A DNA stretch of 44,866 nucleotides from Rozella allomycis CSF55 (taxonomy: Eukaryota; Rozellomycota). The stretch's first letter is position 1. Every line of letters begins with the position of its first letter. The translations under genes were made by a program, and so were the position numbers. This document shows, one piece after another, positions 1 through 10,360 of this stretch. The DNA lies in contig KE560987.1 in the NCBI GenBank assembly GCA_000442015.1, forward strand, positions 1 through 44,866, given 5' to 3'. Under the pieces are notes generated by a model. That model was not told where the DNA came from, ran no database searches, and saw nothing but the letters and a program-made list of their open reading frames with translations.

Positions 1-427
1 CTGGATTTAATGTTTGATTCTTCCAAAATGTTTCCAAATCCTTGCAAGCTAATGGTTTTACAAAGCTTTTTGGCGGTACGTGGTCAATAATTGTATTGCT
101 TATTTGAGATACTATTCGGCAAAACTGTCTATCCATGACAAATTCCAGTTTAGATTTTTTTTCACCAAAGACACGATTAACTAACAGCATGGCATTTTTA
201 TGCGATGCTGAAGTCCATACGCCCACTTTAAAATTATCAAATAGAAAATCTAAAAGGGTGTGAGTATGTGGCCTAAGAAAAACTCTATCCCTCACACCTG
301 GAAGCTTAAAATCACATTCCTTGGGAAGAAAAATATTTGTTAAATTATTAATCAATGAATGACGTTTTAACCTGTATAATAGAACGCCATTCAAGTCGAG
401 TATGACAAGTGGAAGTCTTTTGGACAT
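1..427 (-). CDS. FCP1/NIF-type HAD phosphatase, partial
   Basis: This gene starts at the ATG at 427 and runs off the left edge of the window, leaving about 142 residues. The N-terminus reads MSKRLPLVILDLNGVLLYRL, which places the HAD motif I in the NLI-interacting-factor/FCP1 layout. A second family signature, the strand ending VGVWTSAS (motif II), follows at about residues 73-80, after the FLRPHTH segment. These domains normally dephosphorylate serine, as in the RNA polymerase II CTD. The motif I core is DLNG rather than DLDET, so the second aspartate is replaced by asparagine. A DLNG form is known from a subset of FCP1-like proteins, and its catalytic state is uncertain. No intron is needed in the visible part. 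The substrate cannot be told from sequence. Confidence 0.75.
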   Translation of the reverse strand, partial: MSKRLPLVILDLNGVLLYRLKRHSLINNLTNIFLPKECDFKLPGVRDRVFLRPHTHTLLDFLFDNFKVGVWTSASHKNAMLLVNRVFGEKKSKLEFVMDRQFCRIVSQISNTIIDHVPPKSFVKPLACKDLETFWKNQTLNP

Positions 428-600
428 GGGTTGTTGGGTGCATTCGGATATTTAATGTGGAGCTTATCTTCTTACTATTTTCTTTAGTATAATCGGATAT
501 TAATCAAAAAAAATGAAAAGTTTTTAACTAAGAGTCATCTAGTCGCATTGTACCTATTATTCTAACGAATGTCAAGTGTTAAAAAGTAAAGTAATTAAAT

Positions 601-1641
601 TTATTCTTGAATAGCTCTTATATGCTCAGATGTTTCTCTTGCAATTAATTCGATAGCTTGGTCACTCTGTAGCTCTGATACATCAAATTTAATGGAAGCA
701 TCATAAGCAAAAGAAATTGAAGAATCCGTTATTTGTATGAATTTTTTAATTAACACTTTAACTATATTATATACGCGAGCGATAATGGTTCGTTCCTCAT
801 CGGATATTTCCTATGAATAGGAAAAACAATTCTTACATCATTATGATTCTCATAGATAAGTTCTGTTTCGTCAGCATTTGGCGCTTCTTTATGTTTGCTG
901 ATCCAAATATAGCCGTTTCTTCCCACTTCATCAGTTTAATTTGAATTATTTACAAATAATGTCTACTCCGCATGCCAAAGTATGAAAATGATTTTTGCTT
1001 CTTTTAATTAAAGCTGGCGGTGCGATAATTAAGCAACCGTTGCGTAACTTTCCATACTTGAAATTTCTAGTGTGGATTGCGGCGGATCCATCGTGATAAA
1101 TGTTCTGAACTTCAGCCTTTTATGGCAAAAAATTATTTTTTACGCTAAGCATGTCCCCTTCCACAAAAAATTTTCTAATCTGCAATTCATCAGACTCCAA
1201 CCTACGTCTCTAGAATAAATGGGTGAATTTCTTTGTACCAGTGTGCCTCCAGGCAAATTAATAGCAGAGAGTAGCAATGCAGCGTCTTGACGTGAATTTA
1301 AATCTACTTTCCATCGTTTCTGGCCAACCTAGTTCAAAAAATTAAAAGCATTTACATCCGTCACTCTGCCAACAACTACATCACCTATCTCGGGATTATA
1401 TCGTGATTTAAGAGGATTCACACATATCAACTTGTTTATTCTTTCAACTGTTCCAGCAACGGATGAGCTTAGATCGTTTTCTGTATTATACGTTCCGTGC
1501 CCCCTTTTCTCAATACATTTCTATTTAGTACCTCATAAATCCAGCATCGGCTGTTATAGATTCACCTGGTGTAACTATATATGAACTTGACTGGCTGCTG
1601 TTCACTGCGATAGTAGATTTCAAGAGAGAAATAGCGACCAT
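601..1641 (-). CDS. RRP4: Exosome complex cap subunit RRP4 (EXOSC2)
   Basis: RRP4 is an S1/KH cap subunit of the RNA exosome, which degrades and trims RNA 3' ends in nucleus and cytoplasm. The spliced product is about 291 residues. It shows the family order: an N-terminal segment with YIVTPGE and GFMRGHGTY, the GDVVVGRV strand opening the S1 domain, [10 protein letters not shown], the [10 protein letters not shown] helix, [18 protein letters not shown], and a KH-like C-terminal half with GRNGYIWIS. Six introns of 26-29 nt restore the family sequence at 811-836, 926-953, 1117-1143, 1210-1238, 1329-1355 and 1504-1531. The stop TAA is part of AATAAA. The start at 1641 is the only suitable ATG. 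Identification is firm. Confidence 0.93.
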
Positions 1642-1809
1642 TCGAAAGTGGCTTGACACCAAGTAAAGAATTCAAAGTTGCAATGTTCAAAAAGAATTGA
1701 AATTAATTTTATTAATTTATGAACACTTCAATAGACAATAAATTATGCTACTCTTGATTTTTTAAGTACCCTTTTGAAATACCAATGTTGCATCGTTCAT
1801 AATCACAAC

Positions 1810-2546
1810 ATGACAACCATTCATACAAACATTGAAGATTTTTTGAAATCCACTAACTGTAATGTATTCACTATCAGAATATAGTTTCACGCGAAGAATT
1901 AGAAATCATGACATCCAATTTCGGTTTACTTTCGCCAGTCAATGACAAAATCGACCGATCACACTTTAGAGATCTACTAACCGATCAATTCGGCATGGAT
2001 GATTCGTTATTGATGGATCGTGGTAATGAATATACAGTCGCCATAAAAGTTTTCCGGGCGTTTGACAGTGATCTTGATAACTATATTGGATTCGATGAAT
2101 TCATAAAGGGCATGAGCATATTCCTCAAAGGAAGGTTGGAAGAGCGAATGAAGTGTAAATTTGGGTTTATATTACGATAGTTTGTTTCCGTGTGTATGAT
2201 TTAAATTCGGACAGGTACATATCCAAGGAAGAAATGTTTCAAATGCTGCAAAACTGTTTGATCAAAAGCAATGAAGAGGATGAGGATGGGGTGAAAGATC
2301 TTGTTGATATAGTGATGAAAAGGATGGATGAAGATCGAGACGGTCGAATCAGTGAAGCTGATTACGTGGGGACGGTTACGAAAGAAAATTTGTTGTTGGA
2401 AGCTTTTGGTCAATGTTTACCAACACCAAAAGTAGTAAAGATTTTATGGTACAATATAGATGGTGGAAAAATATTTGGCTGATCCCGAAAATGAACAACA
2501 ACCACCAATGACAGGAAGAACATCCAATCCAATTCTTGCATATTAA
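1810..2546 (+). CDS. EFCAB1: Calaxin (EFCAB1), flagellar outer-arm dynein calcium sensor
   Basis: Calaxin is a neuronal-calcium-sensor-like protein that binds outer-arm dynein and its docking site in motile cilia. The spliced protein is 209 residues, close to the usual 211. Three EF-hand loops are visible: DSDLDNYIGFDE, DLNSDRYISKEE and DEDRDGRISEAD. The segments KEEMFQMLQN and ENLLLEAFGQCLP are close to the animal protein. Introns at 1859-1884, 2023-2049 (in frame), a 26-nt one near 2160 and a 28-nt one near 2432 are needed. They restore the first exon (MTTIHTNIEDFLKS...), the MDRVFRAFD segment, FCFRVYDLN and the tail ending in ILAY. The stop overlaps AATAAA. The gene implies a motile flagellate stage. 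Confidence 0.93.
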
Positions 2547-2599
2547 TAAACATTTTTTTCACAGTAATATAAATTTCTTGGAATACAAAATGGATTTAT

Positions 2600-3433
2600 T
2601 TACACCGTTTCTAGAACGCTCAAATTGCCTGGCAGGATATTAGCAACAACGTTTCCTTTAGGGGTTTTAAGTATTGTAGTGTTTCTTAATATAATGAAAA
2701 CTCCAGCGACAACCTTTTCATTAAAGGCATCAGCGTGAATAAACCCACTGATTGTTCCTTTATCATCTGACAATTTGCATAGAATCGATTGTTCCTTTGG
2801 TGAGATGTAATCTATTCTGGCCACCATAGTATGCACTTTTCTGGTCCTCGGAAAGTTCATCAAGTAACTCAATTTCGTGACATTTTCCAAGTTGTAAGTA
2901 TTTATGATTTGGTTAATTTTGTCGCACAGCGGTGTTTGCCTGGAAACAGTTGAATGCAAGGTGGATGGGATGTATTGAGAGCATTGTAGTTTTGTTTGTT
3001 TCTTGTATATGCTTACTGGAGTTGTAATTTGCTTCCTTGTAGTAAATGGCGTGCTATTGATTGTTTTTGGCTCTTGCAATCTATGATCCTCATCATTCTC
3101 CTCGAGCATTTTGAGTAGATTATCAACACTTTCGTCATCCTGATCTTCCATTTCTATGACATTTTTCGCGTTGCCTGTTGTTTCTTCAATGCCTTGAAAT
3201 TTCATATCATCAACTTCAATGTCCTCAAAGAATTTATCAAGTTCAGCGTCTTCAACCTCATCAAAATTAGTTTCATTTTTATTCTCATCCCTCAACTCAG
3301 ACAATCTATTCGTATCTTGTTCTACCCCACAGTTTGTAGCTTTTCTTTCTGCTAAAATAATCTCTTTAAAAGGATCATGGTCATTTTCAAAAAGTTCGGC
3401 CTCCCAGCTATCTTCAAACCCATCTCCCAACAT
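2600..3433 (-). CDS. HROB-like OB-fold protein (DUF4539-type)
   Basis: The product is about 277 residues when started at the ATG at 3433. The reading frame stays open to 3577, but that extension covers the divergent ABC transporter 5' end. Residues 1-150 are acidic and probably disordered. The C-terminal 90 residues look like one OB fold: RKVHTMVARIDYI, then LCKLSDDKGTISGFIH, then GVFIILRNTTILKT and a final strand with VVANILPG. This order matches the C-terminal OB domain of HROB (C17orf53), which recruits the MCM8-MCM9 helicase during recombination repair. The match is by pattern, so other single OB-fold proteins are possible. The stop is followed directly by ATAAA, giving TAAATAAA. It shares a 49-base divergent promoter gap with the ABC transporter. 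Confidence 0.55.
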   Translation of the reverse strand: MLGDGFEDSWEAELFENDHDPFKEIILAERKATNCGVEQDTNRLSELRDENKNETNFDEVEDAELDKFFEDIEVDDMKFQGIEETTGNAKNVIEMEDQDDESVDNLLKMLEENDEDHRLQEPKTINSTPFTTRKQITTPVSIYKKQTKLQCSQYIPSTLHSTVSRQTPLCDKINQIINTYNLENVTKLSYLMNFPRTRKVHTMVARIDYISPKEQSILCKLSDDKGTISGFIHADAFNEKVVAGVFIILRNTTILKTPKGNVVANILPGNLSVLETV

Positions 3434-3482
3434 TTTTACATAAACGCGCAATCTGAAATTTTGAATTCCGTGGCTGGTCCCA

Positions 3483-5765
3483 ATGATGAAAGCCGTGGAG
3501 AATGTGTTTATGAAGAAATCCAACAGAATAGGCATAATGATTCTTGTCCTAATTCTAATGAATTTCTCTGCGCGCATGTCGAAAAGAAAGCATTCAAAGC
3601 CATTGAAATCGAATGTAATATAAATTGATGCGAATGAAAAGGCGAATAAGGATTTCTACAAGAATCTTGCTCGTATTTTGAAGATTGTGATACCTGGAGT
3701 GAATTCCAAAGAGTTCTGGCTGCTGATGATATTCTCTGGGTTTCTGGTTTCGCGAACTTTTCTGAGTTTGTATGTAGCTGAACTGGATGGCAAATTGGTG
3801 AGTTTGATGGTGAAGAGAAAGAAAAAGGAGTTTCTGTTTGGCATATTGTGGTGGATGATTGTGGCGATTCCAGCAACGTATACAAACAGCATGGTATGAA
3901 ATTGATTTTTCCCGATTATAGTTAAATTTTATACAAAATAAGCTTGCTATTGGATTTAGAACTAGACTTGTGAGGTATATGCATGGAAAGTACCTTGAAG
4001 ACGAGACGTTTTATAAGCTGGCGAATTTGGATGACCGGGTCAAGAATGCAGATCAGTAAATGTGTCATTGAAAAATGATAGATTGATTACACAGGATGTG
4101 AATAATTTCTGTCATTCATTGGCTGGCCTTTACGCAAACTTGGCGAAACCTATTCTTGACATTATAATTTTCCATCGCCAATTGATAAAGAATGTGGGAT
4201 TTGAAGCAGACTTTGCGTTGAATGTTCTTGTGCAGATTTCCGCTACTTTGATGAGAAAAATGACGCCGCCGTTTGGCATGTATGCATCTGAAGGTCAGAA
4301 ATTGGAGGTAAAAATGAAAGATTGATGGTAAAGGGTGAATATAGATACGCGCAGACCAGGTTGATTGAGAATGCAGAAGAGATAGCGTTGTATAACAGTC
4401 ATGAGAGAGAAAAGGGGATAATTTGGTCATTTTATGATAAAATTGTTAAACATTCTAAAATAGTTTTCAAAAGCAAATTCTGGTATTCGATGCTTGAAGA
4501 TTTTGTGATAAAATATTACTGGGGTGCACTTGGAATGATGTTTGCATCGGTGCCAGTTTTCCTTGGCAGTGAAAAAGATTCGTCAACAAGAACTGAATGT
4601 ATTTAATTTAATTGATTGTTTTATAGCTTACATTACAAACATTAGATTGTTGATTAGCGCGTCTGATGCGTTTGGACGTGTGATGTATTCCTACAAGGAA
4701 GTTGTTGAGCTTGGTGGGTACCTTTCAAGGGCTGTAGAGTTGTTGGATATATTTGAAGATATCAAGAATGAAAAATTTGTTAAAAGAAATGCAGATGCAA
4801 ATGAAATTGTTGAAAAGAGAGGAATTGTGATTTACACATCAGATGAAGTGTATTTCAGTAGAGTGCCAATTGTGTCGCCAACTGGAGATATTTTAATAAA
4901 AGAAATGACGTTTAGAATTGTGCCTGGAATGCATTTACTAGTCGTTGGCCCAAATGGTTGTGGAAAAAGCAGCATGTTTAGAATTCTCGGTGGATTGTGG
5001 CCTGTTTATGGCGGCTGTTTGAAGAGGCCAGTAAACAGTGAAATATTCTATCTGCCTCAAAGGCCTTATCTTTCTTTAGGAACTCTTCGTGATCAGTAAA
5101 CAATTCAACTCAACCTTTAAAGAATAATTTATCCACACAATGAAAATGAAATGGAAAAACGCGGTTATTCAGATGGAGATTTAAAAGAAATTCTAACAAT
5201 ATTGAAAATGGAAAATATTGTTGAAAGAGAAGGCGGATGGGATTCTACTAAAGATTGGAAAGAAGTTTTATCATTTGGTGACAAACAAAGAGTAAAAAAG
5301 TTTACAATTAGTTAACTTTAAGATTGCAATGGCTAGATTGTATTATCATAGACCAAAGTTTGCCATTCTAGATGAATGCACAAGCGCTGTAAGCTTGGAG
5401 TTTGAAAAAATCATGTACAATCATGCAATGAAATTAGGCATAAGTAAGTGCATTTAACTGGTGTAAATAAAGCGTTGATGACAGTTTCTCATAGACCTTC
5501 ACTTTGGAAATTTCACAATTTCATTTTACAATTTGATGGTCAAGGCGGTTATGTATTTGGAAAGCTTGATGCTTCCAAAAGATTGGCTTTGCAAGAAGAA
5601 AAAATTAAAATTGAACATCAATTAAGTGAAATGAAAAAACTTGAAGCAAAACTAGTTGAGCTGGAAAAGACTAGAGGGGCAATGAAGATTAAAAGGAATG
5701 AATCTTATTCAAAATTGTTGAATCCAAATTATTTATCCAGAAGAAGATCATCTGAATCTAAATAA
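3483..5765 (+). CDS. ABCD1: Peroxisomal half-size ABC transporter, subfamily D (ALDP/Pxa-like)
   Basis: ABCD proteins import very-long-chain acyl-CoA or free fatty acids into peroxisomes as dimers. The spliced protein is about 686 residues with eight introns of 26-31 nt (first at 3615-3641). It has a short N-terminal hydrophobic segment and the family block [16 protein letters not shown]. The EAA-like region contains NSHEREKG. Nucleotide-binding motifs are Walker [11 protein letters not shown]-loop LPQRPYLS, Walker B FAILDEC and H-loop SHRPSLW. A C-terminal coiled coil from [11 protein letters not shown] onward is typical of ABCD1. The signature motif reads LSFGDKQ instead of LSGGE(K/R)Q, so one glycine is replaced by phenylalanine. 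The start at 3483 follows an in-frame stop. The final TAA lies in AATAAA. Confidence 0.93.
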
Positions 5766-5793
5766 ATTTAAACGTGAAATATGAATTTATTAT

Positions 5794-6835
5794 TTAAAGA
5801 CGAACAACTTCCCAGACACGAATGAGATTGTCAGAATATCCAGCAAAGAGGGTAGTTCCATCATTAGACCAAGCAACTGAAAGTGGTTGTGGAACAGCCT
5901 TTCCTTGTTCAACTTCAACCTTGAGTTCATCAACAACCTTCTTGCTTTCAAGATCCCAAATCTTAATTCCAGTAGCAGTAGCAGCACAGAGCCAGTAGCG
6001 GTTTGGTGAGAAGCACAATGCGTTGACAATATCGCCAGAGTCCAATGCATGCAAATGCTTTCCATCGTTCAAGTCCCAAAGCATGGTGATTCCATCCTTA
6101 CCTCCAGATGCACAGAGGGATCCATCAGGTGAGATACAGACAGTGTTAACATATCCAGTGTGTCCAACATGGTTGTTCTTCATCTTGCAAGAGTTCAAGT
6201 CCCAAACCTTAACAAGCTTATCCCATCCAGCTGAAAGAATAACTGGGTTTGGCATGCCTGGTGAAACACGGACGCATGAAACCCATTCAGTGTGGCAATC
6301 TTCACGGATCTCAAATTTGCATTCTCCAACAGTGTTCCAGATCTTAATAGCCTTATCACGTCCAGCTGAAACAATTTGACGGTTGTCTGGTGAAAATGCT
6401 ACGGACAATACATCCTTGGTGTGTCCAACAAAAGTTTGTGTGGTCTTTCCGGTATTCAAATCCCACAATCTCAATGTCTTGTCTTTATAAATTTCACTCA
6501 TCTCTTTTACCCCATGATGCAGACAAACAAAATTGTCCATCAGATGAAAGCGCAACATCTTGCACAAAGTGGTTATGTCCACGGAGTGACTTTCTTGGCT
6601 TTCCGTAATTTTCTCCGTCCTTGGTCAAAGACCATACAATAACAGACTTGTCTACAATTAACACTATCCAACAAAAATAAATTCGTTAATTAATCAATTA
6701 AAACTCAAACTCGAATAATTACTTACCACGTGATGAAGAGACAATAAAATCCTTGGAATCAGCTGGTGTAGCAATAGCAGTAACCCACCCATCGTGACCT
6801 TCAAGAGTTCCGCGTAAAACCAAAGTATCAGTCAT
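5794..6835 (-). CDS. RACK1: RACK1 (Gbeta-like ribosomal scaffold)
   Basis: RACK1 is a seven-bladed WD40 protein on the head of the 40S ribosomal subunit that docks signalling kinases. The N-terminus [20 protein letters not shown] is classical. Repeats end in WD-type pairs at [31 protein letters not shown] and [11 protein letters not shown], and the C-terminus is [10 protein letters not shown]. Length is about 312 residues, as expected. Two introns are needed. One is 28 nt (6483-6510) and restores SASWDKTLRLW. The other is 75 nt (6652-6726) with a strong GTAAGT donor and restores SSSRDKSVIVW. The 75-nt intron is among the few long ones in the window. The translated frame is intact. Confidence 0.96.
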
Positions 6836-6942
6836 TATGTTTTTTCTTTCGACAAGGGTCGTCGTTTTGTGAAAAAGGGGATTTCAAGCTAAGCCACGTC
6901 TCTATAAACACGAAAAGATTAAAGTTGGGAGCTTTATTGACT

Positions 6943-7289
6943 TTAATGTGACTCTTTCTTCTTTTCACTGGTATCCAATTTAGAAATTTCATCCAACTTT
7001 GCTATTTCTTTAGTCAGATTAAATTTAACCACCTACTTGCTTCACCCTGCTTTCCATCAGTCCATTTGAGGTATTTTAGCACGGATGGTTTACGCTTTAC
7101 ATATTGGGTTTGCAAAACATCTTGTTTTAAGCATTGTAAAGTGCTTCGTGCACAGACATCTAGATACTCCAAATATCTAATAAATTAGCGCTGTTCATGA
7201 AGAAATGACACATTATAAAATTTCATTAATTAGAAAAGAATGATATGAAGGGTTAGTACTTACGTCATTCTTGTTCTCCAAGTACTCAT
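6943..7289 (-). CDS. ATP15: Mitochondrial ATP synthase F1 epsilon subunit
   Basis: A 76-residue protein is obtained by joining three exons; no single open frame shows it. The N-terminus MSTWRTRMTYLEYLDVCARS follows the small epsilon subunit of mitochondrial F1 (typically M-x-W-R-x-A-x-x-Y-x-x-Y-x-x-x-C-A). This subunit sits in the central stalk with gamma and delta. A lysine-rich tail ends in KKKESH. Introns are 7177-7263 (87 nt, donor GTAAGT, with a CTAAT branch-like sequence near its 3' end) and 7008-7036 (29 nt). CAATAAA follows the stop by a few bases. The gene lies head to head with the DPH2 fragment, leaving 84 bases between them. The family is short and divergent, but the N-terminal match is good. 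Confidence 0.8.
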
Positions 7290-7373
7290 ATTGGAAATTA
7301 AAGCAAGGGTAATTGTTGGTAGTTTTACTGGCTTATAAGCTAGAGCATAAGAGTCTCCAGAATACCATTTTAT

Positions 7374-8225
7374 TTGGACCCAGAAATAACTGTCAATCCT
7401 GACGGCAGAGTTTACAAGCCAATAGAGAACGATTATTCTATTTTATATGTGGGATCTAAGGATTTGCATCAATTGAGTATAATGTCTATTCACTGCCACT
7501 CTCAGTTCTACATTCTGGAAGGAAAACAATTTGTTGAACAATCCATTTATAATAATTCCATGCTAAGGAAAAGATTCCATTTGATTGAAAAGGCTAAAAA
7601 CGCCAACATTATAGGGATCGTTGTTGGAACACTAGCTGTCTCTAGTTATCTGGACGTTCTTGAAAAAGTTAAAAAGCTAATTAAGAGTTCGGGCAAAAAA
7701 TACTATGTTTTATCAGTGGGGAAGCTGAATGTAGCGAAACTCGCGAATTTTATGGAAATTGACGTTAACGTTTTAATAGCTTGTCCAGAAAATAGTGTCG
7801 TTGATTCAAAAGTAACTATTTCTGTGTATTTTTATGAGGAATACTATAAACCATTTATTACACCTTTTGAACTTTCAGTTGCTTTGGACACATCTATAGA
7901 GTGGGTTGGCAAATTCGTCACAAATTTTGAACAATTTTTAGAGATAGATTCAGATTTAAATGGAAAGGATGAAGAAAATATCGATTGTGCTGATCACGAA
8001 GAAACAAAAGGCCAAATTGTATTAAAAAATCGAGAACACCAACTCATTGAAATAGATCAGTCTCATGGTAATTAAATTGATTTATTTTTATTAGCTTTAC
8101 AATATTTCAAATCACGGGAGTTTAAAGGAGTGGAAGAGGAAATTGTTCCTGAATTGTATACTTTAGAAATTAAAGAGGGAAGGAAAGGTATTCCTAAAAC
8201 ATACGACGATGAAAACACTTTTTAA
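7374..8225 (+). CDS. DPH2: Diphthamide biosynthesis protein 2, lacking the N-terminal half
   Basis: DPH2 pairs with DPH1 in the iron-sulfur enzyme that makes the first carbon-carbon bond of diphthamide on elongation factor 2. The visible part covers the middle and C-terminal domains: NDYSILYVGSK, RKRFHLIEKAKNANIIGIVV, GTLAV, the strand with YYVLSVGKLNVAKLANF, EIDVNVLIACPENS with the conserved cysteine, and FITPFEL. The end matches the family tail (SREFKG..., GRKGIPKTYDDE). Introns are a 27-nt in-frame one near 7820 and a 27-nt one near 8070. About 170-200 N-terminal residues expected in the family are absent. Only 84 bases separate the frame from ATP15 on the other strand, and the first in-frame ATG is internal. 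It is truncated, rearranged or misassembled. Confidence 0.8.
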
Positions 8226-8579
8226 ATCTGGCTAAAATTTCTTAAGCTTAATTCAACAAGAGATAAATAAACATATTTGTATTTTATTATTGACGAAAGA
8301 GTTGGGAATTTCTATCCAACGTTAACAGTGCTTTCAGGCGTTGGCCAAATTTCTAATCATTCGTACATAACGCTGGTTTATAAACTTGTTTCATTTTTTA
8401 AAAAAGACGTTCTTAGGGACAGTGAAAAAAGAATGGACTTACCGAGGTTTGAACTCGGGGCCAGCGTGCGCTCTACCAACTGAGCTATAAGCCCTTGAAA
8501 GTGGTATCGATGAAAAATAACCGGATGTTGACGATTCGATTAGGGATTTGGTTATTGCTAAATTGGAAATTTGATCGTT
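8226..8579. other. Spacer between DPH2 and threonine synthase
   Basis: No protein gene is supported in this 354-base spacer. An open frame at 8277-8483 overlaps the tRNA-like sequence and shows no protein-like features. The only recognisable element is the minus-strand tRNA-like sequence at 8438-8494. Confidence 0.6.
8438..8494 (-). tRNA. tRNA-like sequence without an anticodon arm
   Basis: Read on the minus strand, it has a full acceptor stem (GGGCTTA with TAAGTCC, one G-T pair), TA, a D-arm GCTC AGTTGGTA GAGC, and a perfect T-arm CCGAG TTCAAAC CTCGG. A-box and B-box promoter sequences are therefore intact, and a run of six T follows within about ten bases, as for a Pol III terminator. Between the D-arm and T-arm only about 11 bases remain (GCACGC TGGCC) instead of about 22-27. 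The 5' half of an anticodon stem (CACGC) is present, but the loop and 3' half are missing. No anticodon can be assigned. It may be a pseudogene, an assembly deletion of a hairpin, or a noncoding Pol III RNA. Confidence 0.6.
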
Positions 8580-10315
8580 ATGAAATACATTTCAACCAGA
8601 GGACATTCTGCCAGGCTAAAATTCGAACAAGTAGTGTTTGCTGGACTAGCTCCTGATGGTGGTTTTTATGTGCCCGACCATGTCCCTACTATTCCATTCA
8701 GCATTTTAGAAACATTTCAAAGCATGAGGTTTGATGAAATAGCATTTGAAATTTTGTCTCTCTTTATTGATCCTAATGAGATTCCAAGAGATGATTTACG
8801 GAAAATAATATGCGATACGCTGTCGAAATTTGACCATCCATTTATTACACCTCTAAGACATGTAGACGCTGACCAAGACTTGTGGATTCTGGAATTATTT
8901 CACGGCCCTTCCTTATCTTTTAAGGATTTTGCGATGCAATTTCTAGGAAATCTGTTTGATTATTTCCTTCAAAGAAAATCCATTGTTGAAAGAATTTGCA
9001 TTGTTGGGGCAAGTAATGGAGATATTGGAAGCGCTGCAGTTGAAGGGTTTAAGAATAAAAAGCATATTGAATTGTTTTTATTGCATCCATTGGGGAAAGT
9101 GTCTCACGTTCAAGAAAAGCAAATGACAAGTGTTAAGGAAGAAAACATTCATAACATCGCTATCAAAGGGTCTCTTGATGATTGCAGGGTAATATAAATA
9201 AGCTCATTTTATAGGATATAGTGAAGGGATTGTTTGAAGATTCTCATTTCCGATATTCTCACAAGTTGGCGGCTATTAACACTGTCAATTGGGCAAGAAT
9301 AATGATTGAAATTGTGTACTATTTTTATGCCTTTTTCAGAATTCAAGAATATCATTCCAGTGATTTAGAGATCCAACATTTTCGTTCAGTTAGGTTCTCG
9401 ATTCCTTCAGGTAGCTTTGGGAATGCTCTTGCATGTTATTATGCCAAGCTTTTAGGGTTACCTATTCATTCAATAATTGTAGCGACCAATGAAAATGACA
9501 TAATGCACCGATTTCTAAGCAAAGGAATATATGAAAAAAATGTATTGATTGAAACAATGTCACCGGCTATGGATATTCAAACTGCTAGCAATTTCGAGCG
9601 CTTTTTGTTTGAAATAACAAACAGGGATAGTGCATTTGTAAATCAATCTGTTCATCGAATGGACGTGGACCGAAAAATTGTTTTACCGCCGCCAATATTC
9701 AATGGGATTAAGGAAGTATTTAAATCTGCTGCCATAAATCAAAAGCAAGTATAACTTAAATGATAATGAAATAGATGCTTCAAACTATTCGACAGTTCTA
9801 TTTTGGAAAAGATTTCAAGCGGCATTCAATAACAAAAATATCCAAAGAGTATCCCATTATGGCTACAAAAGCTCCTATATTATTAGATCCCCATTCTGCA
9901 ATAGGAATTGCAGCAGCTGAAAGAGTTTTGCCATCAAACCCCAAGTCTACAAAATTAGGTGAATTCGCCAACTTTTACGCAGGCGAATTTTTCAGCGATT
10001 TAAAGTAAAATATATATACATCATTGATAAAGGGAGAGAGGAAATGAGGAAGGATTGTTCACCACAATTTGTCTTGGGACTGCTCACCCTATAAAGTTTG
10101 CCCGCGCCGTCCTTCATGCACTTGGGCGCGACCTTTCATTCCCTAGGCACATGACTGTTGAAGAATCTGAGAATTTTTTCGAGTCAATTAACCAAACTCC
10201 GGATAACTTTAAGGGGCTGATGCAAAGCGAAAGTCGCTATGATGTTTTGGAAAAATCGGTTGTATCTGTTAAAAGATATATACATCAAAAATTTCTGACC
10301 GGAGCCCATCTCTAA
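8580..10315 (+). CDS. THR4: Threonine synthase
   Basis: This PLP enzyme converts O-phosphohomoserine to threonine. The spliced product is about 551 residues; the yeast enzyme is about 514. It begins MKYISTRGHSA, the family N-terminus, and has the cofactor-lysine block HGPSLSFKDFAMQFLGN. The phosphate-cup segment reads VGASNGDIGSAAVEG, where GATSGDTGSAA is usual, and LLHPLGKVSHVQEKQM follows. Further family blocks are LAAINTVNWARI, the IPSGSFGNALACYYAKLLGL segment and DPHSAIGIAAAERV. Introns are 9189-9214, 9749-9774 and 10005-10032 (26, 26 and 28 nt). The stop is followed by ATAAA, giving TAAATAAA. It indicates that threonine can be made from the aspartate pathway, which is informative if the organism is a parasite. 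Confidence 0.93.
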
Positions 10316-10360
10316 ATAAATTGGTTTCCAGTTCCGAAATTTCACAAAATTTCGTCGTTA

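Noticed and set aside
3508-3892. Minus-strand open frames opposite the ABC transporter first exons
   Set aside because: The plus strand carries clear ABCD family sequence here, and the minus frames resemble nothing.
6652-7263. Box C/D snoRNA in the longer introns of RACK1 and ATP15
   Set aside because: RACK1 hosts snoRNAs in animals, but neither intron shows a convincing TGATGA and CTGA pair with terminal pairing.
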